Shown here: positions 39,209 to 49,954 of the stretch, piece after piece
How positions within the stretch are numbered: the first letter of the stretch is position 1
Layout: every line of letters starts with the position of its first letter
NCBI RefSeq assembly: GCF_001011155.1
Contig: NZ_CP011479.1
Location: 328,501 to 392,500, forward strand
Origin: Hoeflea sp. IMCC20628
GTDB taxonomy: Bacteria > Pseudomonadota > Alphaproteobacteria > Rhizobiales > Rhizobiaceae
Direction: 5' to 3'
DNA: 64,000 bases
The notes under the pieces: model-generated
What the model was told of the DNA's origin: nothing
Seen by the model: only the letters and a program-made list of their open reading frames with translations
Databases searched by the model: none
Made by a program: the position numbers and the translations under genes

Positions 39209-40476
39209 TCGTAGATCAATCCTGCACGGTCAAGCATGTCCTGGGTGATCAGGCAGATCCCCGATTCCGATCGGTGGAAACGACTGGCATCCAGCTCCGG
39301 ATCCTCTCCCACAACCAAACCTGCCGGAATTTTCACGCCGCGATCGAGCACCACCTTTGACAAATTGGCATGCCGTCCGATGACGCATTCGGGCAGCACC
39401 ACCGCCTCGTTGAGTTTTGAATAGGATCGGCACAGAACACCGGTAAAAATCAGCGATCGATGCAGTTCCGAGCCGGAGATGATGCAATCGCCAGACACCA
39501 GCGAGGACAGCGCCATGCCGCGACGGCCTTCTTCATTGTGAACGAATTTTGCCGGTGGCCGGATCTCGGCGTAGGTCCAGATCGGCCATGACCGGTCATA
39601 CAGATCAAGCTCGGGCAGGATGTCGGTCAGGTCGATATTGGCCTGCCAATAGGCGTCAATCGTACCGACGTCGCGCCAATAGGCTTCTTTCTCGGGTGTT
39701 TCGCGGACACAAGATTCAGCAAATCTGTGCGCCACGGCTTTGCCGTGTTCGACGATATAGGGGATGATGTCCTTGCCGAAGTCACGGCTGGAATCCGGAT
39801 TGGCGGCATCGCGGCGCAACTCATCCATCAGGAACTCGGTGTTGAAGACATAAATGCCCATTGAGGCCAGCGCCATATCCGGATTGTCGGGCATGGCGGG
39901 AGGATCGGCAGGCTTCTCGACAAAGGCGATGATCTCGTCCTTGTCGTTGACATGCATGACGCCAAAGCCGACCGCTTCCATGCGCGGCACCTCAAGGCAA
40001 CCGACCGTGACATCGGCACCGGAATTGACGTGCTGCTGCAGCATCAGTTCATAGTCCATCTTGTAGATGTGATCGCCAGCCAGAATGACCATATATTTGG
40101 GCTCATAGCTTTCGATGATGTCGATATTCTGGAAGACCGCATCAGCGGTGCCGTCATACCATTGGGTTTCCGATACGCGCTGGCTGGCGGGAAGGATGTC
40201 GAAGCTTTCATTGCGCTCGGGGCGCAGGAAATTCCAGCCGCGCTGCATGTGCCGGATGAGGGAGTGAGCCTTGTATTGCGTGGCGACGCCGATGCGCCGG
40301 ATGCCGGAATTCAGGGCGTTGGACAGGGCGAAATCAATGATCCGCGATTTGCCGCCGAAGAAAACCGCAGGTTTGGCTCGGCGGTCGGTCAGTTCCTTCA
40401 GACGGCTGCCACGACCGCCCGCCAAGACATAGGCCATGGCGTCGCGCGCCAAAGGCTGGATTCTCTTGTTCTCCAT
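39205..40476 (-). CDS. glgC: Glucose-1-phosphate adenylyltransferase
   Basis: A 423-residue ADP-glucose pyrophosphorylase, the committed step of glycogen synthesis. The nucleotide motif [20 protein letters not shown] is at residues about 19-38; [10 protein letters not shown] and the glucose-phosphate site FVEKPADPP follow, and the C-terminal left-handed helix domain is present. Start 40476 follows AAAGGGGAGG; an in-frame ATG at 40509 is further upstream. It lies 34 bases after glgB. Confidence 0.94.
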   Translation of the reverse strand: MENKRIQPLARDAMAYVLAGGRGSRLKELTDRRAKPAVFFGGKSRIIDFALSNALNSGIRRIGVATQYKAHSLIRHMQRGWNFLRPERNESFDILPASQRVSETQWYDGTADAVFQNIDIIESYEPKYMVILAGDHIYKMDYELMLQQHVNSGADVTVGCLEVPRMEAVGFGVMHVNDKDEIIAFVEKPADPPAMPDNPDMALASMGIYVFNTEFLMDELRRDAANPDSSRDFGKDIIPYIVEHGKAVAHRFAESCVRETPEKEAYWRDVGTIDAYWQANIDLTDILPELDLYDRSWPIWTYAEIRPPAKFVHNEEGRRGMALSSLVSGDCIISGSELHRSLIFTGVLCRSYSKLNEAVVLPECVIGRHANLSKVVLDRGVKIPAGLVVGEDPELDASRFHRSESGICLITQDMLDRAGLIYE

Positions 40477-40510
40477 TTTTTCCTCCCCTTTCGTGTTCTC
40501 CGCGGTCAAG

Positions 40511-42718
40511 TCAGCCGGGGGTGAACATCAATGTCGCCAATGGCGGTAACGTCAGTTCCGAGATCGCATACCCATCCTCCGAGCGCGTGATGACTTCACC
40601 GAGATTGCCTTTGCCGGAGCCACCATAGATGGTGGCATCCGAGTTGAATATTTCAAGCCATGTTCCGTCATGAGGCATCGGAACGCGGTATCCAGACCGG
40701 ACAGTGGGCGTCAGATTGGAGATGATGACCACTGGTTTTTCACCCGGTGCGCGGCGAACCCAGGCAAGTACCGAATTCGCGTTGTCATCTGCTATCAGCC
40801 ATTCGAAGCCCTCGGGTTCGCAGTCGCGCGCATGCAAGGCGGGTGTTCGCGCGTAAAGCTTGTTGAGATCGCGCACCAGGCACTGCATTCCGTGATGGCG
40901 AAGGTCGTCAAGATGATCCCAGTCCAACTGCCGGGCCTCGCTCCATTCGCCTCGCTGGGCAAATTCCTGCCCCATGAACAACAGCTTCTTGCCGGGATAG
41001 CCCCACATGAAACCGTAATAGGCTCTCAGATTGGCAAATTTCTGCCACTCATCGCCGGGCATTTTGGTCAGCATGGAGCCTTTGCCATGCACCACTTCAT
41101 CGTGCGAGATCGGCAGCACGAAATTCTCGGAGAAGGCATAGACCAGGCCGAAGGTCAGTTCGTCATGGTGGAACTGGCGATGCACCGGGTCGCGCTGGAA
41201 ATAGGTCAGCGTGTCATGCATGAATCCCATGTTCCATTTGAAGCCAAAGCCCAGCCCGCCCTCATGCACCGGCGCTGAGACCTTGGGCCAGGACGTCGAT
41301 TCCTCGGCGATGGTGACAATGCCGGGATGACTGCCGTAGACAGCCTTGTTCATCTGCCTGAGGAATTCGACCGCATCGAGGTTTTCGCGGCCGCCGTCCT
41401 TGTTGGGGACCCATTCGCCTTCCTTGCGGGAATAATCGAGATAGAGCATCGACGCGACAGCATCCACGCGCAAACCATCGACATGATAGGTTTCGGCCCA
41501 GAACAACGCGTTGTTGAGAAGGAAGGACGAGACCTCCCGCCGTCCGAAATTGTAGATGGCGGTGTTCCAGTCGGGATGGAAGCCCTGGCGCGGGTCGGCA
41601 TGCTCATAAAGCGCCGTGCCGTCGAAATGAGCCAACCCATGGGCGTCGACGGGGAAATGCGCAGGCACCCAGTCGAGCAGAACACCGATACCGACCATAT
41701 GGGCGCCATCGACAAAGCGGGCAAAGCCCTCTGGTTCGCCAAAGCGGGCGGTTGGCGCGTAAAGTCCGGTGGTCTGGTATCCCCAGGACGGATCATAGGG
41801 ATGTTCGGCGATTGGCAGGAACTCGATGTGGGTAAAGCCCATTTCGACGCAATAGGGGATCAGTTCACTGGCCAGTTCGTCCCAGGACATGAACGACCCG
41901 TCAACATGCCTGCGCCAGGAACCGGGATGCACCTCGTAGATCGACATCGGCTGACGGCGGGCGTCGACCTTGCTCCAATGAGCGCGGTGGGCACTGTCTT
42001 TCCATTCATGGGTGAGATCGGGTTCGACGATCGAGGCCGTCGCAGGTCGCATTTCGGCGCGGCGCGCAAAGGGATCAGCCTTCAGCGGCAGTCTTTCGCC
42101 ATCGGGACCAAGAATTTCGTATTTATAGGCGGTGCCAGGTTTGACGCCGGGGGCGAAGATTTCCCAGACCCCGATCTCGGCACGGCGGCGCATCACATGG
42201 CGACGGCCATCCCAATCGTCAAAGTCGCCGACGACCGAAACCCGCTTGGCATTGGGCGCCCATACGGCGAAATGCACGCCGTCTGCGCCTTCATGATGGA
42301 TCAGATGGGCGCCAAGCTTGTCAAAAAGCCGCAAATGCGAGCCCTCGGCGATGAAATAGTCATCCATCGGGCCGAGCACGGGACCATAGCTGTAGGGATC
42401 GTCAATGACCCAGGTGCCGGTGGAATTGGCTGCCGCGTAGCGCAAAGGCTGGCGGGTGGTAATCTCGATGCGGCCTTCGAACAGTCCTGTCGCCGCACCC
42501 GGTTCTAGTTTTCCGGCGGGTTTGCCATCCAGCGTGAGGGCGGAAATCTCATCGGCGCCGGGCGCAAACACCCGGGCGATAAAACCGTCACCAAATTGCT
42601 GGACACCGAGAACAGAAAAAGGGTTTCCATGCGTTCCGGAAGCAATCGCTTCTGCTTCGTCAGCCGGCAGGTGAAACGTCTTCCTGTCGGCGTCGTGCAC
42701 GGTTCCCTTTGGGGTCAT
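40511..42718 (-). CDS. glgB: 1,4-alpha-glucan branching enzyme
   Basis: A 735-residue GH13 enzyme forming alpha-1,6 branches. Two N-terminal beta domains (CBM48 type) precede the barrel. The catalytic motifs are [17 protein letters not shown] (nucleophile Asp), [11 protein letters not shown] (Glu) and [12 protein letters not shown] (Asp). Start 42718 overlaps the glgP stop by ATGA; GGAAAG is upstream. The frame is open further upstream within glgP but family length favours this start. Confidence 0.95.
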   Translation of the reverse strand: MTPKGTVHDADRKTFHLPADEAEAIASGTHGNPFSVLGVQQFGDGFIARVFAPGADEISALTLDGKPAGKLEPGAATGLFEGRIEITTRQPLRYAAANSTGTWVIDDPYSYGPVLGPMDDYFIAEGSHLRLFDKLGAHLIHHEGADGVHFAVWAPNAKRVSVVGDFDDWDGRRHVMRRRAEIGVWEIFAPGVKPGTAYKYEILGPDGERLPLKADPFARRAEMRPATASIVEPDLTHEWKDSAHRAHWSKVDARRQPMSIYEVHPGSWRRHVDGSFMSWDELASELIPYCVEMGFTHIEFLPIAEHPYDPSWGYQTTGLYAPTARFGEPEGFARFVDGAHMVGIGVLLDWVPAHFPVDAHGLAHFDGTALYEHADPRQGFHPDWNTAIYNFGRREVSSFLLNNALFWAETYHVDGLRVDAVASMLYLDYSRKEGEWVPNKDGGRENLDAVEFLRQMNKAVYGSHPGIVTIAEESTSWPKVSAPVHEGGLGFGFKWNMGFMHDTLTYFQRDPVHRQFHHDELTFGLVYAFSENFVLPISHDEVVHGKGSMLTKMPGDEWQKFANLRAYYGFMWGYPGKKLLFMGQEFAQRGEWSEARQLDWDHLDDLRHHGMQCLVRDLNKLYARTPALHARDCEPEGFEWLIADDNANSVLAWVRRAPGEKPVVIISNLTPTVRSGYRVPMPHDGTWLEIFNSDATIYGGSGKGNLGEVITRSEDGYAISELTLPPLATLMFTPG

Positions 42719-45204
42719 GGGCCGGCTTTCCAGATTTCCTTTGCATACTGACGTATCGTCCGGTCCGAGGAGAACCAGCCAACACGCGCGGTATTGAGGA
42801 TAGTACGGCCATACCATGCCTCTTCGTCAAGCCATAAACTGTCGACCCGGCGTTGAGCTTCGGCGTAGGCGTCGAAATCGGCGGTGACCATGAACCAGTC
42901 ATGCTCGTAGAGCCCGTCGGTCAGTTCGGTAAAACGATCCCGGTCATCGGGACTGAAAACACCTGACGAAATCGCAGTCAGAGCCTGCGACAACTCGCGA
43001 GAGGCCTCGATGATGGCGCGCGGATTGTGGCCGGTGGCGCGGCACTCGGCGACTTCGGCTGCCGTCATGCCGAAGATGACGATGTTGTCTTCACCGACGC
43101 ATTGCTGGATTTCGACATTGGCGCCGTCCAGCGTGCCGATGGTAAGCGCGCCGTTGAGCGCAAACTTCATGTTGCCGGTGCCAGATGCTTCCATGCCGGC
43201 GGTCGAAATCTGTTCGGAAAGGTCGGCGGCAGGCACGATCACTTCAGCCAGAGAGACGTTGTAATTGGGGATGAAAACGATCTTGAGCAGGCCGCGCACG
43301 GCAGGGTCATGATTGATGACCCGTGCCACGTCATTGGCCAGTTTGATGATCAGCTTGGCATTGTGATAGCTCGGCGCCGCCTTGCCGGCGAAGATCTTCA
43401 CCCGTGGGGTCCAGTCGCGTTCGGGATGAGAGCGGATCTGGTCGTAGAGTGCGATGGCCTCGATGATGTTGAGCAATTGCCGCTTGTATTCGTGGATGCG
43501 CTTGATCTGGATATCAAACATCGCCGAGGGGTCGATCTTGATGCCCATGCGGCGGGCTACCAGATTGGCCAGGCGGACCTTGTTGTCGCGCTTGACCGCG
43601 GCGAAACGGGCACGGAATTCGGCGTCTCCGGCGAAAGGTTCAAGTGCCTTCAGGGCTTCCGCATCGTCCATGAATTCATCGCCGATGACTTCGCGGATCA
43701 GCGAGAACAGGCCTGGATTGCATTGCATCAACCATCGGCGCGGGGTGATGCCATTGGTCTTGTTGTTGATCCGGTCCGGGTAAAGGCCGTGAAGATCGGA
43801 AAACACGGTCTGCTTCATCAGATCGGTGTGCAATGCCGAGACGCCATTGATGGAATGGGAGCCGACAAAGGCCAGATTGCCCATGCGCACGCGGCGCTCG
43901 CCACCTTCGTCGATCAATGAGACCGAGCGCGCCTGTTCGTCGTCATAGCCGCGTTCCTTGCGGGCATGGACCAGCACCTTGGCGTTGATCGCATAGACCA
44001 GCTGCATATGGCGGGGCAGCAGCCGCTCGAACAACGGCACCGGCCAACTTTCCAGCGCTTCCGGCAGAAGCGTGTGGTTGGTGTAGCTGAAGGTTTCGCG
44101 GGTGATGTCCCAGGCCGGATCGAACTCCATGCCATGGACATCGATCAACAATCGCATCAGTTCGGCCACCGAGACCGCCGGATGGGTGTCATTGAGCTGA
44201 ATGGCGACCTTGTCCGGCAGCGAGAGCAGATCACCATATTGCTGCAGATGGCGGCGCAGGATGTCCTGCAGCGAGGCAGATGAGAAGAAGTATTCCTGAC
44301 GCAGGCGCAATTCCTGGCCGGCCGGCGTGCCGTCGGCAGGATAGAGCACCCGGGCCAATGCTTCGGCCTTGTTGCTCTCGCGCAGCGCGCCAATATGGTC
44401 GCCGGCATTGAAAGCATCGAGCAGAATCGGGTCGATCGGCTGTGCGGTCCAGAGCCTGAGCGTGTTGACCCGGTTGGCGCGCCACCCGACAACCGGGGTG
44501 TCGTAGGCAACGGCAATCACGCGCTCCTGCGGCTTCCAGGCGCAACGCTGGGTCTCGTCGCTGTCAGTTTCGGTGTCCAAAATGTCGACCGATCCGCCGA
44601 ACCCGATTTCATAGGCGCTTTCGCTGCGCTGGAACTCCCAGGGATTGCCATGGGAAAGCCAGGTCTCAGGCAATTCGACCTGCCAGCCGTCGCTCATCTG
44701 CTGCCGGAACAGGCCGTGGACATAGCGAATTCCGTAGCCATAGGCCGGAATATCGACCGTCGCCATGGATTCCATGAAGCAGGCCGCCAGTCGTCCGAGG
44801 CCACCATTGCCGAGTGCGGCATCCGGTTCAAGTGCTGCGACCACGTCAAAATCAACCCCGAGCGACTCCAGCGCTTCGCGGACTTCTTCGAGCATGCCAA
44901 GATTTGAGACAGCGTCGCGGGTCAGCCGGCCGATCAGGAATTCCAACGACAGGTAGTAGACCCGCTTGCCGCCGCTTTCATAGGTTTTGCGGGTCGATTC
45001 CATCCAGTGGTCGATGACCCGGTCACGGATGACCAGAATGGTGGCGGTCATCCAGTCATGAGGCTGGGCGACCTTGGCATCCTTGCCGATCGAATAGGTC
45101 AGCCGCTCGATGATTTCTGCAGCCAGAGTCGCCGGGTCGGATCTGCGCGGCTCAGGCGAAGGTAGATCGGCGCGTGCGGACTTGGATATCATCGTATTTC
45201 CCAT
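42715..45204 (-). CDS. glgP: Glycogen phosphorylase
   Basis: An 829-residue GT35 enzyme releasing glucose-1-phosphate from glycogen. The pyridoxal-phosphate lysine motif [17 protein letters not shown] is near residue 665, with [14 protein letters not shown] near the start and [12 protein letters not shown] near 480. First gene of the glycogen operon glgP-glgB-glgC-glgA-pgm-glgX, so breakdown and synthesis are cotranscribed. The first ATG is at 45204; ATG 45192 after GGGA is an equally plausible start. Confidence 0.94.
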   Translation of the reverse strand: MGNTMISKSARADLPSPEPRRSDPATLAAEIIERLTYSIGKDAKVAQPHDWMTATILVIRDRVIDHWMESTRKTYESGGKRVYYLSLEFLIGRLTRDAVSNLGMLEEVREALESLGVDFDVVAALEPDAALGNGGLGRLAACFMESMATVDIPAYGYGIRYVHGLFRQQMSDGWQVELPETWLSHGNPWEFQRSESAYEIGFGGSVDILDTETDSDETQRCAWKPQERVIAVAYDTPVVGWRANRVNTLRLWTAQPIDPILLDAFNAGDHIGALRESNKAEALARVLYPADGTPAGQELRLRQEYFFSSASLQDILRRHLQQYGDLLSLPDKVAIQLNDTHPAVSVAELMRLLIDVHGMEFDPAWDITRETFSYTNHTLLPEALESWPVPLFERLLPRHMQLVYAINAKVLVHARKERGYDDEQARSVSLIDEGGERRVRMGNLAFVGSHSINGVSALHTDLMKQTVFSDLHGLYPDRINNKTNGITPRRWLMQCNPGLFSLIREVIGDEFMDDAEALKALEPFAGDAEFRARFAAVKRDNKVRLANLVARRMGIKIDPSAMFDIQIKRIHEYKRQLLNIIEAIALYDQIRSHPERDWTPRVKIFAGKAAPSYHNAKLIIKLANDVARVINHDPAVRGLLKIVFIPNYNVSLAEVIVPAADLSEQISTAGMEASGTGNMKFALNGALTIGTLDGANVEIQQCVGEDNIVIFGMTAAEVAECRATGHNPRAIIEASRELSQALTAISSGVFSPDDRDRFTELTDGLYEHDWFMVTADFDAYAEAQRRVDSLWLDEEAWYGRTILNTARVGWFSSDRTIRQYAKEIWKAGP

Positions 45205-45249
45205 TCATCTTGGGGCGGCGCGCGGCCAGAGGTGACGTCAGTCCATCGC

Positions 45250-45278
45250 TCACTACGCAGTGGGCGGTTTGTTGTCAA
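45250..45278 (-). promoter_or_regulatory. Possible sigma-70 promoter of the glycogen operon
   Basis: On the minus strand TTGACA (45278-45273) is followed after 17 bases by TAGTGA (45255-45250). The -35 is perfect but the -10 is weak. It lies about 50 bases upstream of glgP. Confidence 0.35.
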
Positions 45279-45664
45279 TAAGACTATTTAAATCCATTAG
45301 ATTGGTGTTTTGAGCGATAAAATACGCAAATTGCCTTGGAGCAGCTGTCTGATTTGCGGCCGGACAGGCCTGAATCCGGCAGCTGGTTATCATCCGCACA
45401 AGACAGATCTACAGTTGCATGATTGTATTCGGTGGGTCCGGATTTGTTCCACCGATTGTCCTTCATCAATTCAAAGAGTTACAGCTACCTTTGCGCGTCC
45501 ATTTAGATCCGCGGCGCTGGCGCAAACCGCAGGTACAATCGGTTGCTGAAGTCGCTCATAAGCTGAAGTTGAAGATGGTGCTATTAACAGGACTTGCAGA
45601 TAGGAGGGTCAAACCGCTCGATCGTCGTGAATGCCGATCCGGCTGGCCGTCCTCTTTGTGAGAT

Positions 45665-45692
45665 GTGGCCTCCTGGAGGTCCGGGAGGCCAC
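45665..45692 (-). terminator. Hairpin after OsmC gene
   Basis: GTGGCCTCC and GGAGGCCAC form a 9-base stem with a 10-base loop, 5 bases beyond the OsmC stop. There is no T-run, so it is a probable operon-end hairpin but not a classic terminator. Confidence 0.5.
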
Positions 45693-45697
45693 GAGAA

Positions 45698-46291
45698 TCA
45701 GCCTTCTTGATGCAGCAGTTCGCGATTGTTGTGAACCAGTCTGGTTGACCAGGGAATCGGGTTGCGCAACGCGAAATGAGCCATGCAGGCGCCTTCCGCT
45801 TCTGCCAGAAGCGCTGCAATACTTTCCTCGGATTCAGGGCTCTCGATGATGACGTGGGTCTCGACTTTTTCGCATCGTCCATCTGTGGTGTGACCGAGTT
45901 CTCGCATCGTGCCCAGGTTTGTCATGAAGCGGATCCGCTGCTCAAGACGCAGGGAATCAACCTGAATTTTCCGTGCTGTGAGAATGTCGGTCAGATGCGT
46001 CATCAAACAGAAAGCGATGCCGGCGGAGAAAAACGCAAGCGGCGGCGGTGCTGTGTCGTCTCCGACCGGCGTCTGCTCGTCGCAATAGAGTTTGACCGGG
46101 CTGAAACCGGGAATGTTGACCTGAACCACGCCCGATTTCTTCTGCCGGTCGTGTGCTTCGGCAACAACATTGACCTCGAAGTAAAGCGGCTCCGGTGGGC
46201 AGGACTTGCGAAACGGCGACGGTTCGAATTGGGTTGGGACTGGCCGAGCCTCGGCTCGCTCACCTACGTGAAAATCGCTTTGATCTGTCAT
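45698..46291 (-). CDS. OsmC-family protein
   Basis: A 197-residue protein of the OsmC/Ohr fold. The two redox cysteines are in the typical places: AGIAFCLMTHL near residue 95 and EGACMAHFAL near 170. OsmC/Ohr enzymes reduce organic hydroperoxides with dithiols. An N-terminal extension of about 30 polar residues precedes the domain. It is the last gene of the leftward group with an AhpD-like gene 45 bases upstream, supporting a peroxide-related role. Confidence 0.82.
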   Translation of the reverse strand: MTDQSDFHVGERAEARPVPTQFEPSPFRKSCPPEPLYFEVNVVAEAHDRQKKSGVVQVNIPGFSPVKLYCDEQTPVGDDTAPPPLAFFSAGIAFCLMTHLTDILTARKIQVDSLRLEQRIRFMTNLGTMRELGHTTDGRCEKVETHVIIESPESEESIAALLAEAEGACMAHFALRNPIPWSTRLVHNNRELLHQEG

Positions 46292-46336
46292 CGATCTCTG
46301 GCTCCTTGGGATGGTCGATTAAATATGTCGCGGTGT

Positions 46337-46945
46337 TTAGTCATGGTTCCAGTCATCGGGATTGCTGGAATCGTTGGGTGAGAGGCCGAGTATTTCACCG
46401 TCGGTGGAGCAGCCGAGACCGAGTACCGTCCGGTTGGCGTAGTTGAAATAGGCAGCAACCTGGTTGATCTCGAGAATCTCTCCGTCGCTGAAGCCGAGTT
46501 CGCGCAGCTTCTGGACATCGGCCTCAACCAGCTTCTTGGGTGCGACAGTCAATATTTCCGCGTAGCGCAAGGCTTCTTTCTGAGCATCGTCGAGTGGCGC
46601 GCGACCAATTGCACGGTCACTGATCGCCGCCAGGATTTCGTTGCTGCGGGCGTCATCCTTCAGCAGCCGCTTCAGACCGGCAAAATGATGGTCAACGCAG
46701 TAACTGCACTCGTTGAGTGAACTCACCCAAACGCCTATGGTTTCCAGAAACCACTTCGGCACCGTGTTGTTGGAATTGTGCAGCACGTTCTTGTAGAGCG
46801 TCATATGGCCTTCGAGCGTATGCGGACGCAAGCTGTGCATGGCGAGAATGTTGTCGACTTTGTTGCCCGGACCCTTGACCCGGTCGTATATGGTCTTGAG
46901 CGCCCCTTCGGCCTCAATGTAGGCAATAGTGTCAATCCATGGCAT
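46337..46945 (-). CDS. AhpD-like peroxidase-related protein (carboxymuconolactone decarboxylase fold)
   Basis: A 202-residue all-helical protein of the uncharacterized peroxidase-related family. The AhpD-type motif ECSYCVDHH (CxxC plus His) near residue 80 is intact, so a thiol-disulfide or peroxidase activity is likely. AAGGAAA precedes the start. It lies between the ABC ATPase gene (51 bases) and the OsmC gene (45 bases) on the same strand, forming a thiol-peroxide pair within the operon. Confidence 0.83.
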   Translation of the reverse strand: MPWIDTIAYIEAEGALKTIYDRVKGPGNKVDNILAMHSLRPHTLEGHMTLYKNVLHNSNNTVPKWFLETIGVWVSSLNECSYCVDHHFAGLKRLLKDDARSNEILAAISDRAIGRAPLDDAQKEALRYAEILTVAPKKLVEADVQKLRELGFSDGEILEINQVAAYFNYANRTVLGLGCSTDGEILGLSPNDSSNPDDWNHD

Positions 46946-46996
46946 TGCTGGTTTCCTTGACTGTTTGGGTTCGAAAGGCTGAGTTCGCGGCCCGTC

Positions 46997-47791
46997 TCAG
47001 CCGAGCAACAAGGCGTCGTCGCTGAGTTCCTCGTGCTGTTCCTGCTTGAACAGGGCGAGCAGGTCGTTGACATGCATCGCTGCGCGTTTCGGTCCGTCAA
47101 TGTCGGTGACAATCCGGCCGCGGTGAAACATCACCGTGCGGTCGCCGACATGCAGCGCCTGGGCCATCGAGTGCGTGACCATGACCACTGTGAGCTTCAG
47201 TTCGGCAACGATCGATTGCGTCAGTTCGAGGACGAAACCGGCGGTCTTCGGATCAAGCGCGGCGGTATGTTCGTCAAGCAGCAAGACCTTGGTGTCACCG
47301 GTCGTGGCCATCAGCAAGCTTACTGCTTGGCGCTGGCCTCCCGACAGCAGGCCGACCTTGTCGTGGAGCCGATCTTCCAGGCCAAGTCCCAGCACCTTCA
47401 ACCGCTCTGCTGCCTCGTCTTTGATTGTACGGGTGACTGCGAGACGAAACCCGCGCGGCCGGGTCCGGCCCTGCGCCAGCGCAAAATTCTCGAGGATGGT
47501 CAGATCCTCGCATGTGCCCATCTTGGGATCCTGGAAAACCCGGCTCAAGAACCTGGACCGCCGATAGATAGGCCAATCGGAAATATCGTCACCGGCGACA
47601 GCAACAGTGCCGCTGGCTGGTCGGCACAGGCCGGCAATGAGATTGAGGCAGGTCGATTTTCCAGCACCGTTCGAGCCGATAACGGTCAGGAACTGGCCCG
47701 CGGGAACGCTCAGGTTGACGCCCCGCAAGGCCTTGGTTTCCAGCGGTGTTCCGGGGTTGAATGTGACGTGGACATCCGAAAGCTCAATCAT
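46997..47791 (-). CDS. ABC transporter ATP-binding protein (COG1101 type)
   Basis: A 264-residue ATPase. Walker A GSNGAGKST is near residues 39-47, signature LLSGGQRQAVSLLMA near 150, Walker B VLLLDEHTAALDPKT near 173 and the switch His in VTHSMAQAL near 207. It belongs to the type that pairs with COG4120 permease and COG2984 binding protein. Its start overlaps the permease stop by 8 bases. Confidence 0.9.
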   Translation of the reverse strand: MIELSDVHVTFNPGTPLETKALRGVNLSVPAGQFLTVIGSNGAGKSTCLNLIAGLCRPASGTVAVAGDDISDWPIYRRSRFLSRVFQDPKMGTCEDLTILENFALAQGRTRPRGFRLAVTRTIKDEAAERLKVLGLGLEDRLHDKVGLLSGGQRQAVSLLMATTGDTKVLLLDEHTAALDPKTAGFVLELTQSIVAELKLTVVMVTHSMAQALHVGDRTVMFHRGRIVTDIDGPKRAAMHVNDLLALFKQEQHEELSDDALLLG

Positions 47792-48689
47792 CGCTGCGCC
47801 TCTTGAAAAACTTCAGGAAAGGCAGTCCCGATTGCTGCACGATCAAGGCCACGGCAACCAGCGCTGCGGTCACCATTTGGACGTCTGACGCCTGCAGCCC
47901 GATGAAGTCGGCATTCAACGCCGCCGCCACGGCAAGCCTGTAAAGCACCGCGCCGATGATGCAGGCCGCGGTCGCACGGGCGATGGTATCGGAGGGCAGG
48001 ACCGACATGCCGACGATTACCGATGCCAGTCCGACGATGATGACACCGATCCCCATATAGGCATCGGCCGCGCCAAAGATCTGTGCGAACAGCGCACCGG
48101 CCACAGCGGTGAGAAAATTTGCAAGCCCGACGCCAAACAGCTTCATGTTCGCGACATTGACACCATTCGCTTCCGCCATCGCCGGATTGGCGCCAGCGGC
48201 GCGCATCGAGATGCCGAGCCCGGTGGCAAGCAGAAGGTCAATCAGCAATTTGATGACAAGCACCAGAATGCCAAGGAAGATCGGGTTGACGACGTAGCCC
48301 GGATAGCCCCAGCCCTCGAATGCCGAGTATACTGTTTCCACCCCCAGCAGCGCCTTGTTGGGTCCGGTCATTATGCGAAGGTTGAGCGAATAGAGTGCAA
48401 TGCCGACCAGAATGCCGGCCAGAATATGCAGGATGTTGAAGCGCACATTGAGATAGGCGGTAGTAAATCCGGCGGCAAAGCCGGCGCCACCTGCAAGCAG
48501 CGTGGCAAGCCACGGATTGACGCCGAACCCGACAATCAGAGTGGCGCAGACGGCGGCGCCCAACGGAAAACTGCCTTCCACGGTCAGATCCGGAAAGTCC
48601 AGGATCTTGAAGGTCAGATAGGCGCCGAGCGCGACAATTGCGAAAATGAAGCCAGTTTCGAGCGTGCCGAGAAATTCATACAAAGACAT
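47784..48689 (-). CDS. ABC transporter permease (COG4120 type)
   Basis: A 301-residue membrane protein with eight or nine hydrophobic spans, from TGFIFAIVALGAYLTFKILD at the N-terminus to ALVAVALIVQQSG at the C-terminus. The segment AAGANPAMAEANGVN is the cytoplasmic coupling loop of the branched-chain-amino-acid/ribose-permease type. Partner of the adjacent ATPase and binding protein. Confidence 0.88.
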   Translation of the reverse strand: MSLYEFLGTLETGFIFAIVALGAYLTFKILDFPDLTVEGSFPLGAAVCATLIVGFGVNPWLATLLAGGAGFAAGFTTAYLNVRFNILHILAGILVGIALYSLNLRIMTGPNKALLGVETVYSAFEGWGYPGYVVNPIFLGILVLVIKLLIDLLLATGLGISMRAAGANPAMAEANGVNVANMKLFGVGLANFLTAVAGALFAQIFGAADAYMGIGVIIVGLASVIVGMSVLPSDTIARATAACIIGAVLYRLAVAAALNADFIGLQASDVQMVTAALVAVALIVQQSGLPFLKFFKRRSDD

Positions 48690-48714
48690 GGGAATCCACT
48701 GCCATCAGCTTGGA

Positions 48715-48742
48715 GCGATTGACGTCGATGGGCGTCAATCGC
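48715..48742. repeat. Stem-loop between binding-protein and permease genes
   Basis: GCGATTGACG and CGTCAATCGC form a perfect 10-base stem with an 8-base loop in the gap between the two genes. Such intercistronic hairpins usually protect the upstream mRNA end, giving more binding protein than permease. No T-run follows. Confidence 0.7.
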
Positions 48743-48759
48743 CCGACGGGATGATACTG

Positions 48760-49740
48760 TTATTCGAATATCTTCGTCGCCGCATCGAGCGTTGACTGCG
48801 GCACCGTCAATCCCATTTTCTCCGCCGAGGACTTGTTGATCAGGGTCTCGAACTTGTCATTGAGATCCTTGGCAATGACGGCATCGATTGTCCCTACCGG
48901 CTTGCCGTCCAGAACGTCGGCAACCATATCTCCGGCAAGCCGCCCGACCGCGTAATAGTTGAGCCCGACCGAAGCCGCAGCACCGCGCTCGACACCGCTG
49001 GTTTCGCCGGAAAAGATCGGCATTTTCACGTCCCAGCCGATTTTCACGATAGCTTCCATGGCCGCGACCACGGTGGTGTCGTCCGGAACATAGGCGGCGT
49101 CGACCTTGCCGATCAGTTTCTTGGTCGCAAGAATTACCTCATTGGTCGTTGGTGCGGCCGATTCCACGACGTTCAAATTGCGTTTCTCGGCTTCGCCTTT
49201 GAGGACCGCGAGTGCGGCCAGAGCATTGTCGAGGCCGGGATTGTAGACAAAGCCGACCGTCTTCATGTCGGGCAGGAATTCGAGCATCAGGTCTAGCTGC
49301 TGACCGATCGGGGCAGCGTCGGAGACACCGGTGACATTGGCCCCGGGCTGTTCATAGCGGTCGATCAGTTTGGCTTTCAGCGGGTCGGTGACCATCACGA
49401 ATACAATCGGGATGTCACGGGTCGAGGCAACCATGGCCTGGGAGGTCGGGGTGGTAATCGGCACGATCACGTCCGGCGCGTTGCCGACGAATTTCTTGGC
49501 GATCTGCTGCTGTGTCGGCATGCTGCCATTGGCGTTCTGATATTCGACCTTGAGTGTTTCTCCCTCGACATATCCGCGGTCGGCAAGGGCATCAATGATG
49601 CCCTGTTTGCCGTCCATCAGTGATGGCACTTCGACGATTGTCGAAATCGCGATGGTCTTCATTTCGGCCGCTTGGGCAACCGGCGCTGCAGCCGCTGCGA
49701 GTGCAAGCATGGCAGCACGAATGAGAGATGCGACTTTCAT
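48760..49740 (-). CDS. ABC transporter substrate-binding protein (TrpX-like, COG2984)
   Basis: A 326-residue exported protein with a signal peptide (RAAMLALAAAAAPVAQAAE, residues about 8-26). The motifs GDAYVEGETLKVEYQNANG-like region, FVGNAPDVIVPITTPT and IPIVFVMVTDP match the PF04392 family, which includes proteins annotated as tryptophan/tyrosine-binding. The ligand cannot be determined here. GGAGGA lies upstream of the ATG. It is first in the leftward operon and diverges from a MarR gene. Confidence 0.88.
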   Translation of the reverse strand: MKVASLIRAAMLALAAAAAPVAQAAEMKTIAISTIVEVPSLMDGKQGIIDALADRGYVEGETLKVEYQNANGSMPTQQQIAKKFVGNAPDVIVPITTPTSQAMVASTRDIPIVFVMVTDPLKAKLIDRYEQPGANVTGVSDAAPIGQQLDLMLEFLPDMKTVGFVYNPGLDNALAALAVLKGEAEKRNLNVVESAAPTTNEVILATKKLIGKVDAAYVPDDTTVVAAMEAIVKIGWDVKMPIFSGETSGVERGAAASVGLNYYAVGRLAGDMVADVLDGKPVGTIDAVIAKDLNDKFETLINKSSAEKMGLTVPQSTLDAATKIFE

Positions 49741-49936
49741 GTTATCCTCCGAATGTGTGGCGGGAATTGCAGCCCGACCGTTTTCTCTGTGGTTCCCGTG
49801 ACTTCGGTACCCAGCTTTTCAGGAGCTTGTTGTCCCAAGTCGCAATTCCGAGATTGTCTTTGACCCTTGATTGGTTTTGTCGAAGCGCATTTGCCTCATC
49901 ACCAATTCTTCGTTATCAGACATATGAAACGAGATA

Positions 49937-49951
49937 ATTGACAATGTCAAT
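49937..49951. promoter_or_regulatory. Candidate operator of the MarR gene
   Basis: ATTGACA-A-TGTCAAT is a perfect 7-base inverted repeat with one central base, ending 3 bases before the MarR start. It covers the place of the ribosome site, where no Shine-Dalgarno is seen. Its left arm read leftward also gives TTGACA, a possible -35 for the divergent ABC operon. Confidence 0.6.
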
Positions 49952-49954
49952 CAC

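Larger units (their letters stand above)
45205..45697. other. 493-base gap upstream of glgP, no recognised gene
   Basis: The side next to glgP is AT-rich and holds a possible promoter (45250-45278). Short open frames further right (for example 45419-45661 on the plus strand) show no recognisable protein. Next to the OsmC stop is a 9-base stem hairpin. The stretch may be a gene remnant; I cannot name it. Confidence 0.4.

Noticed and set aside
38129-39214. Rightward open frame of 361 codons inside glgA
   Set aside because: Antisense shadow of glgA with its KTGGL motif; product unrecognisable.
41327-42508. Rightward open frame of 393 codons inside glgB
   Set aside because: Antisense shadow of glgB, which has complete catalytic motifs.
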